This document shows positions 25,095 through 33,755 of a DNA stretch of 64,000 bases, piece by piece (position 1 is the stretch's first letter; the number at the start of each line of letters is the position of its first letter). Location of the stretch: contig NZ_FXTO01000012.1 in NCBI RefSeq assembly GCF_900182725.1, positions 33,020-97,019 on the forward strand, in the 5' to 3' direction. Below the pieces are notes generated by a model, which ran no database searches, was not told the DNA's origin, and saw nothing but the letters and a program-made list of their open reading frames with translations. Both the position numbers and the translations under genes were made by a program. The DNA is from Thalassovita litoralis (GTDB lineage: Bacteria; Pseudomonadota; Alphaproteobacteria; Rhodobacterales; Rhodobacteraceae).

Positions 25095-25158
25095 TTTTAT
25101 CATCCGGGCTACGCAGCCGCGCCACCGGCCAGCCACGCAATTCCGAAGGTAAACCACT

Positions 25159-26346
25159 ATGAATAAGCCGATCAAACAACATCTGATCGACCCGGAAATC
25201 TGCATCCGGTGCTATACCTGCGAAATGACCTGCCCGATCGAGGCCATCGTGCATGACGATAACAACGTCGTGGTGGATGCCGATAAGTGCGATTACTGCA
25301 TGGCCTGCATCCCGGTTTGCCCGACCGGGTCCATTGATGAATGGCGCGTGGTGGCTGACCCCTATTCTGTTGAGGAACAGTTCGGCTGGGAAGAATTGCC
25401 CGAACAGCAGGACATCACCCAAAGCGAAGCCGCAGGCGGGATGGAAGCGCTGGATGATGCAATGGCTGCGCTGCTGGCCGAGGCCCACGCCGGGGCAGGG
25501 GGCAAGGCGGTTGCGCCTGCGTCTGCGTCAAAGCCGACGGTGAATATGTACAACCTGTCCCACCCGGTCGAGGCGACAGTGCAGGGGAATTATCGTCTGA
25601 CGGGCGACGGGGCGGATACCGATGTGCGCCATGTCATCCTAAGCTTTCAGGATAAATTCCCGGTACTGGAGGGGCAAAGCATCGGTATTTTGCCGCCGGG
25701 GCAGGATGACAAAGGCAATCCGTATTTGCCACGCCTGTATTCGGTGTCCAGCCCACGCGATGGGGAACGCCCGAATTTTGGCAACGTGTCCCTGACTGTG
25801 AAGCGTGAACAGCACGGGATTTGCTCCAATTACGTTTGCGATCTGAAGCCGGGGGATAAGGTGCGCGTGACCGGCCCGTTTGGGGCGACTTTCCTGATGC
25901 CCGACGATCCGCAGGCGCGGCTGCTGATGGTGTGTACGGGCACCGGATCGGCGCCGATGCGGGCGTTTACCATGCGCCGCCAGCGCAGCGTGGGGAATAA
26001 ATCCGGCGGGATGACCATGTTTTTCGGGGCGCGGTCGCCTGATACGTTGCCGTATTTCGGACCGCTGAAAAAAGTGCCCGAGGCATTGCTGAAAACGCAT
26101 ATGGTATTCAGCCGCCTGCCGGATCAGCCAAAGGAATATGTGCAGGATCGTATTCTGGCAGAAGAGGACGCCGTGGCCGAAATGTTGGGCGATCCCAATA
26201 CCTATATCTATATCTGTGGCCTTCGCGGGATGGAGGAAGGCGTGGAAAAAGCCTTTACTAATATTGCGGAAAGCATCGGGGTTCAGTGGGTTGCCCTTCG
26301 GGATGCGATGCGCGAAGAAGGGCGATACCACGTCGAAACCTATTGA
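25159..26346 (+). CDS. boxA: Benzoyl-CoA 2,3-epoxidase, reductase subunit
   Basis: A 395-residue electron-transfer partner of BoxB. The N-terminus has two [4Fe-4S] motifs, CIRCYTCEMTCPIEAI and CDYCMACIPVCPTGSI. A linker rich in Ala follows, then a ferredoxin-NADP reductase module: RLYSVSSPRDG for FAD binding, MVCTGTGSAPMRAF for NADP binding and YICGLRGMEEGV near the end. The ATG at 25159 directly precedes KPIKQHLIDPEICIRC, as in other BoxA proteins. Confidence 0.95.
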   Translation: MNKPIKQHLIDPEICIRCYTCEMTCPIEAIVHDDNNVVVDADKCDYCMACIPVCPTGSIDEWRVVADPYSVEEQFGWEELPEQQDITQSEAAGGMEALDDAMAALLAEAHAGAGGKAVAPASASKPTVNMYNLSHPVEATVQGNYRLTGDGADTDVRHVILSFQDKFPVLEGQSIGILPPGQDDKGNPYLPRLYSVSSPRDGERPNFGNVSLTVKREQHGICSNYVCDLKPGDKVRVTGPFGATFLMPDDPQARLLMVCTGTGSAPMRAFTMRRQRSVGNKSGGMTMFFGARSPDTLPYFGPLKKVPEALLKTHMVFSRLPDQPKEYVQDRILAEEDAVAEMLGDPNTYIYICGLRGMEEGVEKAFTNIAESIGVQWVALRDAMREEGRYHVETY

Positions 26347-26468
26347 GATGACGAACCGATGTCTCGCTGCCCATACCGATAGGGCTTTGACGGCGGAATG
26401 ACGAAGCGTCCGAGGGTTTGAAGCGTTGCGTATTTCGTTGTACAGCGCCAGAAAATCACGCTAACATG

Positions 26469-26512
26469 TGAAATATAATGCACATGTAAAGGGATTTGTG
26501 CGCTATTCCGCA
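26469..26512. promoter_or_regulatory. Putative BoxR operators in front of boxR
   Basis: TGAAATATAATGCA (26469-26482) and TGCGCTATTCCGCA (26499-26512, symmetric outer TGCG/CGCA) lie 25-68 bases before the boxR start, as expected for autoregulation. Confidence 0.55.
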
Positions 26513-26536
26513 CAGAAAAGGGCGCAGAGAAGGGTA

Positions 26537-27454
26537 ATGGGTGAAATCACGAACTTTCGGGGTGAAACGACACCCAGCGGCTCTCGCTCTATGGGAGAAG
26601 ATGAGGTTCGTGCGCTGATTACCCGTGTCGGGGAGCGGGTCCGCAAAGCCAGAGAACGCAAAGGAATTCCGCGCCGGGTGTTGTCGGAAATTTCGGGTGT
26701 GTCGCCGCGCTATCTGGCGCAGCTAGAGGCAGGCGAGGGGAACATTTCCATCGGATTGTTGCAGCGGGTGGCGATTGCGCTGGATCATCGGATCGAATGG
26801 CTGATGACCGAAGAAGACCCGTGGTCGTCCGAGGCGCTGCATGTTGCGGAACTGTACCGTTCGGCCAATACAGCGACGCGCCAGCAGGTTATGAACCTGC
26901 TGCGTCCCGAAAGCAGTCAAGAAATGCGCGCGCAGCGGATTTGTTTGATCGGGCTGCGTGGGGCGGGAAAATCCACCTTGGGGCAGCGCGCGGGGGATGT
27001 GTTGAATATTCCCTTTGTTGAACTGAACCGCGAAATCGAAGAACAGTCCGGTATGCCCGTGAACGAGGTCATGGCGCTATATGGGCAAGAAGGGTATCGC
27101 AAGCTGGAGGCGCAGGCCGTCAGCCGGGTGATTCAGACCCATGACACGATGATCCTCGCGGTTGCCGGGGGCATCGTCGCCGCACCGGATACCTATACGA
27201 CGCTGTTGAACCGCTTTCATACGATCTGGGTAAAGGCGGCCCCGACCGAGCATATGGAACGTGTCCGGGCGCAAGGCGATACCCGCCCGATGGCGGGGAA
27301 CCCCGAGGCGATGCAGGAATTGAAATCCATCCTGACCAGCCGCGAAGCGCTGTATGAAAAGGCTTTGGCCCGTCTGGATACCACCGGCAAAACCTTGGAT
27401 GTGTCGCTTAGGGAATTGCTGGCGCTGATCGCGGACCACAAGTTTCTGGGGTAG
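26537..27454 (+). CDS. boxR: BoxR-type transcriptional regulator (XRE HTH plus shikimate kinase-like domain)
   Basis: A 305-residue regulator. Residues about 28-90 are an XRE-type helix-turn-helix (VGERVRKARERKGIPRRVLS, SGVSPRYLAQLEAG). The C-terminal half (about 130-300) is shikimate kinase-like, with P-loop IGLRGAGKSTLGQR and the segment AVAGGIVAAPDTY. This architecture is that of BzdR/BoxR repressors, which sense benzoyl-CoA through the kinase-like domain. The ATG at 26537 follows AGAAGGG and leaves the two operators upstream free; an earlier start at 26468 would run through them. A second gene follows after 5 bases. Confidence 0.93.
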   Translation: MGEITNFRGETTPSGSRSMGEDEVRALITRVGERVRKARERKGIPRRVLSEISGVSPRYLAQLEAGEGNISIGLLQRVAIALDHRIEWLMTEEDPWSSEALHVAELYRSANTATRQQVMNLLRPESSQEMRAQRICLIGLRGAGKSTLGQRAGDVLNIPFVELNREIEEQSGMPVNEVMALYGQEGYRKLEAQAVSRVIQTHDTMILAVAGGIVAAPDTYTTLLNRFHTIWVKAAPTEHMERVRAQGDTRPMAGNPEAMQELKSILTSREALYEKALARLDTTGKTLDVSLRELLALIADHKFLG

Positions 27455-27459
27455 GTGGA

Positions 27460-28719
27460 ATGCGGATTCCGCTGCTGTCTGAATTGACCCCATCGGCGCG
27501 GGCGGCGGGATTGGCGCATCAGGAGCACGTACTGACCCCTGAAAATCTGCCCTGTGATGTGGCGCGGGCCACAGTGATCGGGGGCGCGGCAACGGGGTTG
27601 GGTCTGGCCCTGTCGCTTGTTTCCAAGGGGATTTCCGTTCTTTTCCTAGAGGACGATGCCAGCAGTCTGGAACGTGCGCAGGACTATTTGCGGCGGGGAT
27701 TGGGGGGCGACCCTACGGGGTTGTTGCGATTTTCCATTGACCCGGCAGAGGCGTCCGAAAGCGATCTGATATTGGACCGGAGTTCGGAGCCGATCCCTCG
27801 TAAGCTGGCCCTGTTGCAACAACTGACACATTATGTTGCGTCGGATACCCCGATTTTGCCCAATCTGGCCGGGGCGGATTTGTCGGCGGTGGCCTGTGCC
27901 TTGCCTGCCCCGGAAAGAGTGCTGGGCGTCCAGATATTTACGCCCGCGCAGCAGACGCGGATTGTTGAACTGGCCCCGCATTCCGGGACGGCGCCGGGGA
28001 TCACGAAGCAGGTGTTCGGGCTGGTTTCGCGGCTGGGGAAAGTGCCTGTCATGGCCCCCGCATCGGGCTTTGTCAGCGAGCGGCTGAACCTGCGCCTGCT
28101 AGAGGCAGCGGATACCCTGCTGATGGATGGCACAACACCGTGGGAGATCGACGAGGCGTTGGAGGATTTCGGCTATGCTATGGGGATTTACGAGGCGCAG
28201 GATTTGATCGGCACGGACGTGGCCTATGGGGTGCGGCAACGTCGTCCGCGCGATCCGGCGCGGCGCTATATTCCCATCGCGGACCGCGCGGTCGAGGAAG
28301 GGCGGCTGGGCAAGAAAGCCAGTGTCGGGTGGTATCGCTATCCCGGTGGCGGCGGCAAAGTGATTGATCCGCTGGTCGAAGATCTGTGCCGCGAAGAAGC
28401 ATGGTTTGCCGGAATATCGCGGCGGGAATTCCCACCCGAGGAGATCCGCAAAAGGCTGTTGCTTTCCCAGATCAACGAGGCGGCGTGGGCCTTGTCCCGC
28501 GGGGTTTCCGCGGATGATCTGGATCGGATCAGCACACAAGCACTGGGTTTGCCGCCGCAGACGGGGGGGATTGTATTTTGGGCGGATCAGATGAATGCGC
28601 GTGAAATCGCTGCGGCATTGACGGCGCTACAGACCGAAGACCCGCTGGTTTGGGGCGTGGCCCCGCCATTGGTGCAGGCGGCGCAAACCGGGGAACGGCT
28701 GCGCGATCTGGCCGGATGA
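27460..28719 (+). CDS. 3-Hydroxyacyl-CoA dehydrogenase homologue lacking the catalytic His
   Basis: A 419-residue protein with the layout of a 3-hydroxyacyl-CoA dehydrogenase: N-terminal Rossmann part and two C-terminal HCDH-like domains (ASGFVSERLNLRLLEAA; YEAQDLIGTDVAYGVRQRR; GRLGKKASVGWYRY). Key residues are altered: the dinucleotide loop reads IGGAATGLG instead of GxGxxG, the place of the catalytic His (GLHFFNP) reads GVQIFTP, and the Ser-rich NTSS segment is missing. The partner Glu (IVELAP) is kept. It follows boxR by 5 bases. It might have lost NAD-dependent oxidation, or bind a CoA ester in another role. Confidence 0.75.
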   Translation: MRIPLLSELTPSARAAGLAHQEHVLTPENLPCDVARATVIGGAATGLGLALSLVSKGISVLFLEDDASSLERAQDYLRRGLGGDPTGLLRFSIDPAEASESDLILDRSSEPIPRKLALLQQLTHYVASDTPILPNLAGADLSAVACALPAPERVLGVQIFTPAQQTRIVELAPHSGTAPGITKQVFGLVSRLGKVPVMAPASGFVSERLNLRLLEAADTLLMDGTTPWEIDEALEDFGYAMGIYEAQDLIGTDVAYGVRQRRPRDPARRYIPIADRAVEEGRLGKKASVGWYRYPGGGGKVIDPLVEDLCREEAWFAGISRREFPPEEIRKRLLLSQINEAAWALSRGVSADDLDRISTQALGLPPQTGGIVFWADQMNAREIAAALTALQTEDPLVWGVAPPLVQAAQTGERLRDLAG

Positions 28720-28739
28720 CGGGGGGGCGTGATCTGGGA

Positions 28740-29303
28740 TCAGTTCCCGAAATTGCCCATCGCGGCAAAATCCATTTGTTCCAGCGCGGCCATCATCGTG
28801 TCCTGAGACGATCCGGTGATTTTCACCAGCACCCGGTTGGCGACAAGGCCGGTGATTTCGCTGTCTTGTACCATGAATTTCTGGCGGCCGATCCGTTCGA
28901 CCTTGACCCCCATCATGGCGGCGTTGTTGATCATCCCCGCGATAGAGGCGATCATCGGGTTATCGGCCATCAGCGTGATGGTATAGCTGTCCGATCCATC
29001 CTGTTTGTCATAATTGGCTTCCGCGCCGACGCCGCCACCCATCATGGCCAGCCCGGCCCCCATATCCGAATTGATGGTGCGGGCCCAGCCATCGGGGGCA
29101 TCGGGCAGATAAGCCCCCAGCGCATCGGTTTTCAGGGCCAGCAGTTTGTTGCGGGCAAATTCCAGTTCTTCGATCGCATATTGAATGTCACCTTCGGCAT
29201 AGGCGGCCTTGGCCGAATCCAGCGCGTCCGTAATTTCATCTGCCAGTGCGGGCAGGGGCAACAGCAGGGACAAGGCGGTTAGGGCAGAAAGCAGACGGGG
29301 CAT
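28740..29303 (-). CDS. Exported protein of unknown function
   Basis: A 187-residue protein with a clear signal peptide (residues 1-21, SLLLPLPALA before the cleavage site). The mature protein has a helical start (DSAKAAYAEGDIQYAIEELE, TPR-like) and a beta-rich part around YDKQDGSDSYTITLMADNP. No family is recognised with certainty. It is divergent from the AAA operon across a 203-base promoter region and may belong to the same functional set. Confidence 0.75.
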   Translation of the reverse strand: MPRLLSALTALSLLLPLPALADEITDALDSAKAAYAEGDIQYAIEELEFARNKLLALKTDALGAYLPDAPDGWARTINSDMGAGLAMMGGGVGAEANYDKQDGSDSYTITLMADNPMIASIAGMINNAAMMGVKVERIGRQKFMVQDSEITGLVANRVLVKITGSSQDTMMAALEQMDFAAMGNFGN

Positions 29304-29446
29304 TGGAAAATCCTGTTGGGTATAAATCTGACCAGAGGGTGCCAGCGATGACCAGGCCGGGCAAGTCAGGGTTTCATGACCTGTGTTCGCTCTTTCTTTT
29401 GTGGCTGGCATTTGCGAAAGTTTGGGCAATTGCATGAGTTGGGGGG

Positions 29447-29465
29447 ATGTAAACATGTTTTACAT
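29447..29465. promoter_or_regulatory. Palindromic operator before the AAA operon
   Basis: ATGTAAA (29447-29453) and TTTACAT (29459-29465) form a 7-5-7 inverted repeat, 41 bases before the start of the first operon gene and 143 bases from the divergent gene. Such a dyad is typical of a dimeric repressor site; the regulator is not known. Confidence 0.5.
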
Positions 29466-29506
29466 TTCCCATATGGATACTATGAGTTTCATTCAGGGAG
29501 AGTGTG

Positions 29507-30583
29507 ATGGCCAATTTCGAAGCGCAGGTGTTGGAGTCGCAAAAGCAGGTGGCCGAAGCGCAGGCCAAGATCGCGGAATTGACCGGGCGGATCGAAACAG
29601 CGCGCAGCAAGATGAAAACCGGCGATGACGTGTCCATCGACATTGAAAATGCCACGCTGGACGATGTTCACGCCCATACCGAGGTGATGAACGCCAATAT
29701 CGCCGAACTGATCATGGGGCTGGACGATGTGACCGCTGCGTTTTCCAAGGATTTCGACCAGATGCGGACGAAAACCGGCTGGGAATCCTTTGTCGGGATT
29801 TTCAGCAAGGGCAAATCGGATTCGCTGCGGCAGGAACGGATGCGCACGGCGAATATTGACGATAAGTTGCAGGATCTGATTTCCAAATCCGACGTGATTA
29901 CCAAGCTGCTGGAAAGCCAGCTTGCCACGCTGAACGATCAAAAGGCCAAGGTGGAAACCAACCTGACCGAAACGCTGGATGACCGCGAATTTACGGTGCA
30001 GGAATTGGAAGGCGTGCGGGCCGAAATTCTGGCGATGGACCCGAAGATCATTGCGCTGGAAAACAAGATTTCCGTCACGCAGGACGCGGCAGAGCGTACC
30101 AAGCTGGAAACCGAACTGGCCGATCTGAACAAGGCGTATAACGCGCTGGTGCAGGACGAGCAGGTGAAGCTGGCCAAGTCGCAGACGCTGGAACGCTATA
30201 TCGAGAAGGGCAAAACCTGGGTCGACAGTTTGCAAAATCAGGCGGCAACGCAAATGGTGCTGATCAACAAATTGCAGACAGACACCAAGCAACGGGTGGT
30301 CTTGTATGACGCGCTGACCAAATCGCTGAAGACGGCACAGCAGCAGGACATCGCCCACCGGATCAACGAAATCGGGGTGCAGACCGACAAGGAAGCGCAG
30401 GCTGCAATGGCCGCAATCGGAACGGCCACCAATCAGCGCATGGCCGATATGATGGAAAAACACGAGGAACATATGGTGTTCGCCCGCGAGGTGCTGGAAG
30501 CCAAAGCCAAGGCCGACGAACGCTTTGCCCGCCGGTTCCAGGCGATTGTCGAAAAGCACGACAAGAACCTGTATGGTCAGTAA
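29507..30583 (+). CDS. Coiled-coil protein, first gene of the AAA operon
   Basis: A 358-residue, highly charged, almost entirely helical protein with long heptad-like stretches (ESQKQVAEAQAKIAELTGRI at the start; TKLETELADLNKAYNALVQD in the middle; EVLEAKAKADERFARRFQ at the end). No Cys cluster, signal peptide or membrane segment. The layout faintly recalls TelA-like toxic-anion-resistance proteins, but I cannot claim membership. GAGAGTG precedes the ATG at 29507. The next gene starts one base after its TAA, so the two are coupled. Confidence 0.75.
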   Translation: MANFEAQVLESQKQVAEAQAKIAELTGRIETARSKMKTGDDVSIDIENATLDDVHAHTEVMNANIAELIMGLDDVTAAFSKDFDQMRTKTGWESFVGIFSKGKSDSLRQERMRTANIDDKLQDLISKSDVITKLLESQLATLNDQKAKVETNLTETLDDREFTVQELEGVRAEILAMDPKIIALENKISVTQDAAERTKLETELADLNKAYNALVQDEQVKLAKSQTLERYIEKGKTWVDSLQNQAATQMVLINKLQTDTKQRVVLYDALTKSLKTAQQQDIAHRINEIGVQTDKEAQAAMAAIGTATNQRMADMMEKHEEHMVFAREVLEAKAKADERFARRFQAIVEKHDKNLYGQ

Positions 30584-31711
30584 ATGACGGGGAAGGTCCA
30601 GATCGAGGCCGATCATGCCGCGCTTAGCGATACATTCGCCAGCCGTCGGTATTTCCGCAAGTTTGACGTGATCACCGGCCATCTGGGCCGGGTGGCCGGG
30701 ATGATGCGCGCCAAGGGTGAACTGAACAGCGACGAGGTCGAGGTTCTGGCGCGTTATATGGCGATGGTTGGGTTCACCTTTCGCGCGTTGAGCATGAAAT
30801 ATCTGCTTGTAGGGCGGGAAACCGGGCAGTTCTTTGGGTCGCTGTCGATTGATACCGTGGACAGCGGATTCCCGGTGTTCAACGAATTGCTGGTGATGGC
30901 CAATGATGCGATGCAGGCCGCCAGCCATCTGGATGGAATGCCGGGGGCCGAGGCGCTGAAGCGGCAGATGGTGGAAAAGATCGTGGCCGGGCAAGAGATC
31001 CCGACACGGCTGCAATTCGCGCTGTCTCAGCGATTGTATTACGAAGAATTGCAGCGTGGGCAGATGTTTTGGGCGCGGAACGATCCTTTGCCGATCTGGT
31101 TGTCGGGAATGGGGGATCGGCGTCGGTATCTGTTGCATTGGGCGGTCTATGACAGCCAGTTGAACCTGCCGGTGATCTATCTGATGGAGGTCGAGGATAG
31201 CGGGCGCGATCCGCTGCCGAAGGATGAACATCGCTGGCCCGAAGTTCAGGCGCAGCTGATGGGGCAATCCCTGGGCGGGTTGAAGCTGGTGACGATTGCC
31301 AAGGGGTTTGACGCGCAGTTTAACGATCTGCACCCCAAGAAGCTGCGGCGTATCCATCTGGGTCCGATGTACTCCCATGCCTATACGCATCAATCCGGCC
31401 CGCTGCGCGAGGTGCTGGCCGAGGCCGAAAGCCCCGAAGGGCAGGATTGGGCGCTGGCGTGGACGGTCGAGGAATTGGAAAGCGAACGCGTCACCGAAGA
31501 GCGGGTGGGCTGGTTTTCTACCGCCGAGCGCGAGATTTTCGCGCTGGACCCTTTCGGTGGGCGGGGCGTGGATACCGGCGCAACCCGGACCGAACGCAGT
31601 ATCATCCTGCCGGAACGACCCTATCAGGTGTTGGTGGAAAAATCCCCGCCGGGATTTGCCAGCGTGCGGAAATTCGTGGTCAGCAGCGCCGGGCGGGTGC
31701 TGAGCTATTGA
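30584..31711 (+). CDS. Unknown protein, second gene of the AAA operon
   Basis: A 375-residue soluble protein without recognised motifs. The N-terminal half is helical (FRKFDVITGHLGRVAGMMRA; NELLVMANDAMQAASHLDG); the second half is mixed alpha/beta with conserved-looking segments such as RRYLLHWAVYDSQLNLPVIY and IHLGPMYSHAYTH. It starts immediately at the stop of the coiled-coil gene, and a 108-base gap with a repeat element separates it from the ATPase gene. Likely a partner subunit of the ATPase system; the role is unknown. Confidence 0.7.
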   Translation: MTGKVQIEADHAALSDTFASRRYFRKFDVITGHLGRVAGMMRAKGELNSDEVEVLARYMAMVGFTFRALSMKYLLVGRETGQFFGSLSIDTVDSGFPVFNELLVMANDAMQAASHLDGMPGAEALKRQMVEKIVAGQEIPTRLQFALSQRLYYEELQRGQMFWARNDPLPIWLSGMGDRRRYLLHWAVYDSQLNLPVIYLMEVEDSGRDPLPKDEHRWPEVQAQLMGQSLGGLKLVTIAKGFDAQFNDLHPKKLRRIHLGPMYSHAYTHQSGPLREVLAEAESPEGQDWALAWTVEELESERVTEERVGWFSTAEREIFALDPFGGRGVDTGATRTERSIILPERPYQVLVEKSPPGFASVRKFVVSSAGRVLSY

Positions 31712-31724
31712 GACCGGGCGCGGC

Positions 31725-31804
31725 AAAATTCTTGCAAAGAATTTTGACCGGAAAATTCGTAATTTTCCGGGCCTCCGGCGGGAGTATTTGGAAACAGAAA
31801 GAAG
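31725..31804 (+). repeat. Mosaic intergenic repeat with two perfect hairpins
   Basis: AAAATTCTT-gca-AAGAATTTT (31725-31745) and CCGGAAAATT-cgt-AATTTTCCGG (31748-31770) are followed by GCCTCCGGCGGGAGTATTT (31771-31789) and CAGAAAGAAG (31795-31804). The last part recurs elsewhere in the window. It lies inside the operon and supplies purine-rich sequence before the ATPase start. Confidence 0.7.
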
Positions 31805-31819
31805 TGAAAGGGCCGCATT

Positions 31820-33754
31820 ATGAGCCTGACAAGTGATTTGATGGAACTGCGCGAGGACGATATTCGGGCGCATTACCCGGCGGCGCTGAGCCTGTTGGAA
31901 GGGTTCGATCATACGCCACGTCTGGGCAAGGCGCGGGATGTGCCGGGGCCGGAAAAATCCGCGGGAATCGTGGGGCATCGGCGGTTTCGGTCAACCACGC
32001 CGGGGATGGTGACGCGCCCCACTGTGCGGCCTGACGGGGTGCATCTGCTGGCGCGGATCGAAGCGGCGGATGGCGGCGATGCGTTGATATCGCCCTTGCA
32101 GGCCACCGCGATGAACAGCCTGCGCCGGGCGCTGGCGATTGCGCTGGCCGTGGGGGCGGGGTTTTCGGCGCGGACCGGGCTGGACGGGATGAAACGCGCC
32201 AATCTGGAGGGATCGTTACCCGCTGCCCAAGCGCAGGATTTCGCGGAATTGCTGACGGCCGAGGCGCTGGCGGTGCTGCATGTCTTTGCCAATGCCACGG
32301 CGTTTCTGTTGGCCCCGCATCAGAGCGAAATCACGGTCGAGGTGGGCAGCCCTGATGAGATTCTGACCGACAACGCGCAATTGGCCCTGCATGGGGTGTT
32401 ATGGCAGTTGGATCAGGTTTTGGCCGCTCACGCCAATGACGAGCCGCATCTGATTGCCACGCTGACGGCCTTTGCCGAGGCGGTGATGGACCGGGTGGCC
32501 GGACGGGCCGCGACCGCGCCGCGCCTAGAGGGGTTCAGCGGCGCAAGCTGGCGGGTGGCGGCGGATGATTTCACCATTCAGGGCTTTACCCCGGCGCGCA
32601 AGGCCACGGGCAGCACCCTGACCATGCAGTTCAAGAAGCCGCATCAGGTGGTGGGCAATCATATCGCCAAATATCAGGCGATGCGGCTGGCCAAGATGCT
32701 GATGGCCTATGATTTCGACCGGCGCCTGAATCCCTTTGCCGAATTGGGCGGGTTTATTTTTACCTTTATGGGCGATGGCAAACCGGGGACCGGGAAAACC
32801 ACGCTGATTCAGATGATGGCGGGGATGATCCATGACTATTGCCAGATTGCGGGCTATCCGTTCCGGTATCAGAATTTCGGGATCGACAATATCGACAGCT
32901 ATCAGGGCAAATCGGGGCAGAATGCCAAGGCGTTTGTGAATAACGTACTGGACCCGCAGGTGATCGGGTTTGGTACGATTGACGATATTGACCAGATTGC
33001 CGGGAAACGGGGGGATCGCCAATCCAGCGCGGGACAGCAAGAGGTGACGGCGGTGTTCATGGAGGCATTCGCCGGGGCTAATACCGTTGTGCGCGGGAAC
33101 TGTACCTTTGGGATGTTTTCCAACTACCCCGAAAACGTGGATGACGCGCTGCGCCAGCGGGCCGGGGCGCGGTTTTTGGTGGATGGGCCGCAAACGCGTG
33201 ACGATTACATCGACATTCTGGCGCTGTTGATGGGCAAGAAACATGACATCCCTTTGGGGGATCATGACCTGTTTGCCGCGCAAGAGATCAAGCGCGCGGT
33301 TGAACGGTCGTTTCAGGCGCATGAGCGCCCGCAAGAGGCCGGGCTGATCGAGGTTTATGACCGGGTGCAGGGGCAGATCGGGGCGTTGGACACGATTGCC
33401 AAGCTGGGAACCTACCTGAAGGCAATCCAACAGGCGGATGAACGGTTCACGGGCCGGGCGATCAAGAACATCACCGACGCGGTGAAGGTGCGGTCGATGG
33501 ATTTTGAATTGCCGGATGACTGGATGGAACAGCCCGAGCTGTTCCTGTTCCAGCCCTACGAGCGCAAGCTGGCAATGATCGAAGATCTGCGCCGCCCGAT
33601 CACGGTGGAGATGGTCGTGCAAGAGATCAACCGCTACGCGGATTCAGAATTCCGCTATGCTGACAAGTCCGACGAGGTGGCGATTGACGCGATGGTGCGG
33701 GATTTCGGCCGGACGGAAGAGGCGAAGAGACGGTATTTGGAGGGGAAGGGGTGA
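31820..33754 (+). CDS. AAA+ family ATPase, core of an uncharacterised operon
   Basis: A 644-residue protein. Walker A is GKPGTGKT at residues 320-327, Walker B is TIDDID at 386-391, and an Arg-rich segment RQRAGARFLVDGPQTRDDY about 50 residues later may give the sensor or arginine finger. The N-terminal 300 residues form an unrecognised helical domain; the C-terminal 200 (VERSFQAHERPQEAGLIEVY and on) are also helical. AAA+ proteins remodel or unfold partners; the partners here are probably the co-transcribed unknown proteins. The next ATG comes one base after the stop. Confidence 0.82.
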   Translation: MSLTSDLMELREDDIRAHYPAALSLLEGFDHTPRLGKARDVPGPEKSAGIVGHRRFRSTTPGMVTRPTVRPDGVHLLARIEAADGGDALISPLQATAMNSLRRALAIALAVGAGFSARTGLDGMKRANLEGSLPAAQAQDFAELLTAEALAVLHVFANATAFLLAPHQSEITVEVGSPDEILTDNAQLALHGVLWQLDQVLAAHANDEPHLIATLTAFAEAVMDRVAGRAATAPRLEGFSGASWRVAADDFTIQGFTPARKATGSTLTMQFKKPHQVVGNHIAKYQAMRLAKMLMAYDFDRRLNPFAELGGFIFTFMGDGKPGTGKTTLIQMMAGMIHDYCQIAGYPFRYQNFGIDNIDSYQGKSGQNAKAFVNNVLDPQVIGFGTIDDIDQIAGKRGDRQSSAGQQEVTAVFMEAFAGANTVVRGNCTFGMFSNYPENVDDALRQRAGARFLVDGPQTRDDYIDILALLMGKKHDIPLGDHDLFAAQEIKRAVERSFQAHERPQEAGLIEVYDRVQGQIGALDTIAKLGTYLKAIQQADERFTGRAIKNITDAVKVRSMDFELPDDWMEQPELFLFQPYERKLAMIEDLRRPITVEMVVQEINRYADSEFRYADKSDEVAIDAMVRDFGRTEEAKRRYLEGKG

Positions 33755-33755
33755 G

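Noticed and set aside
29489..31978. 829-codon open frame on the minus strand across the AAA operon
   Set aside because: It mirrors the codon structure of two well-formed plus-strand genes, is rich in His, Gln, Arg and Leu with no domain motif, and has no ribosome binding site; a high-GC shadow frame.
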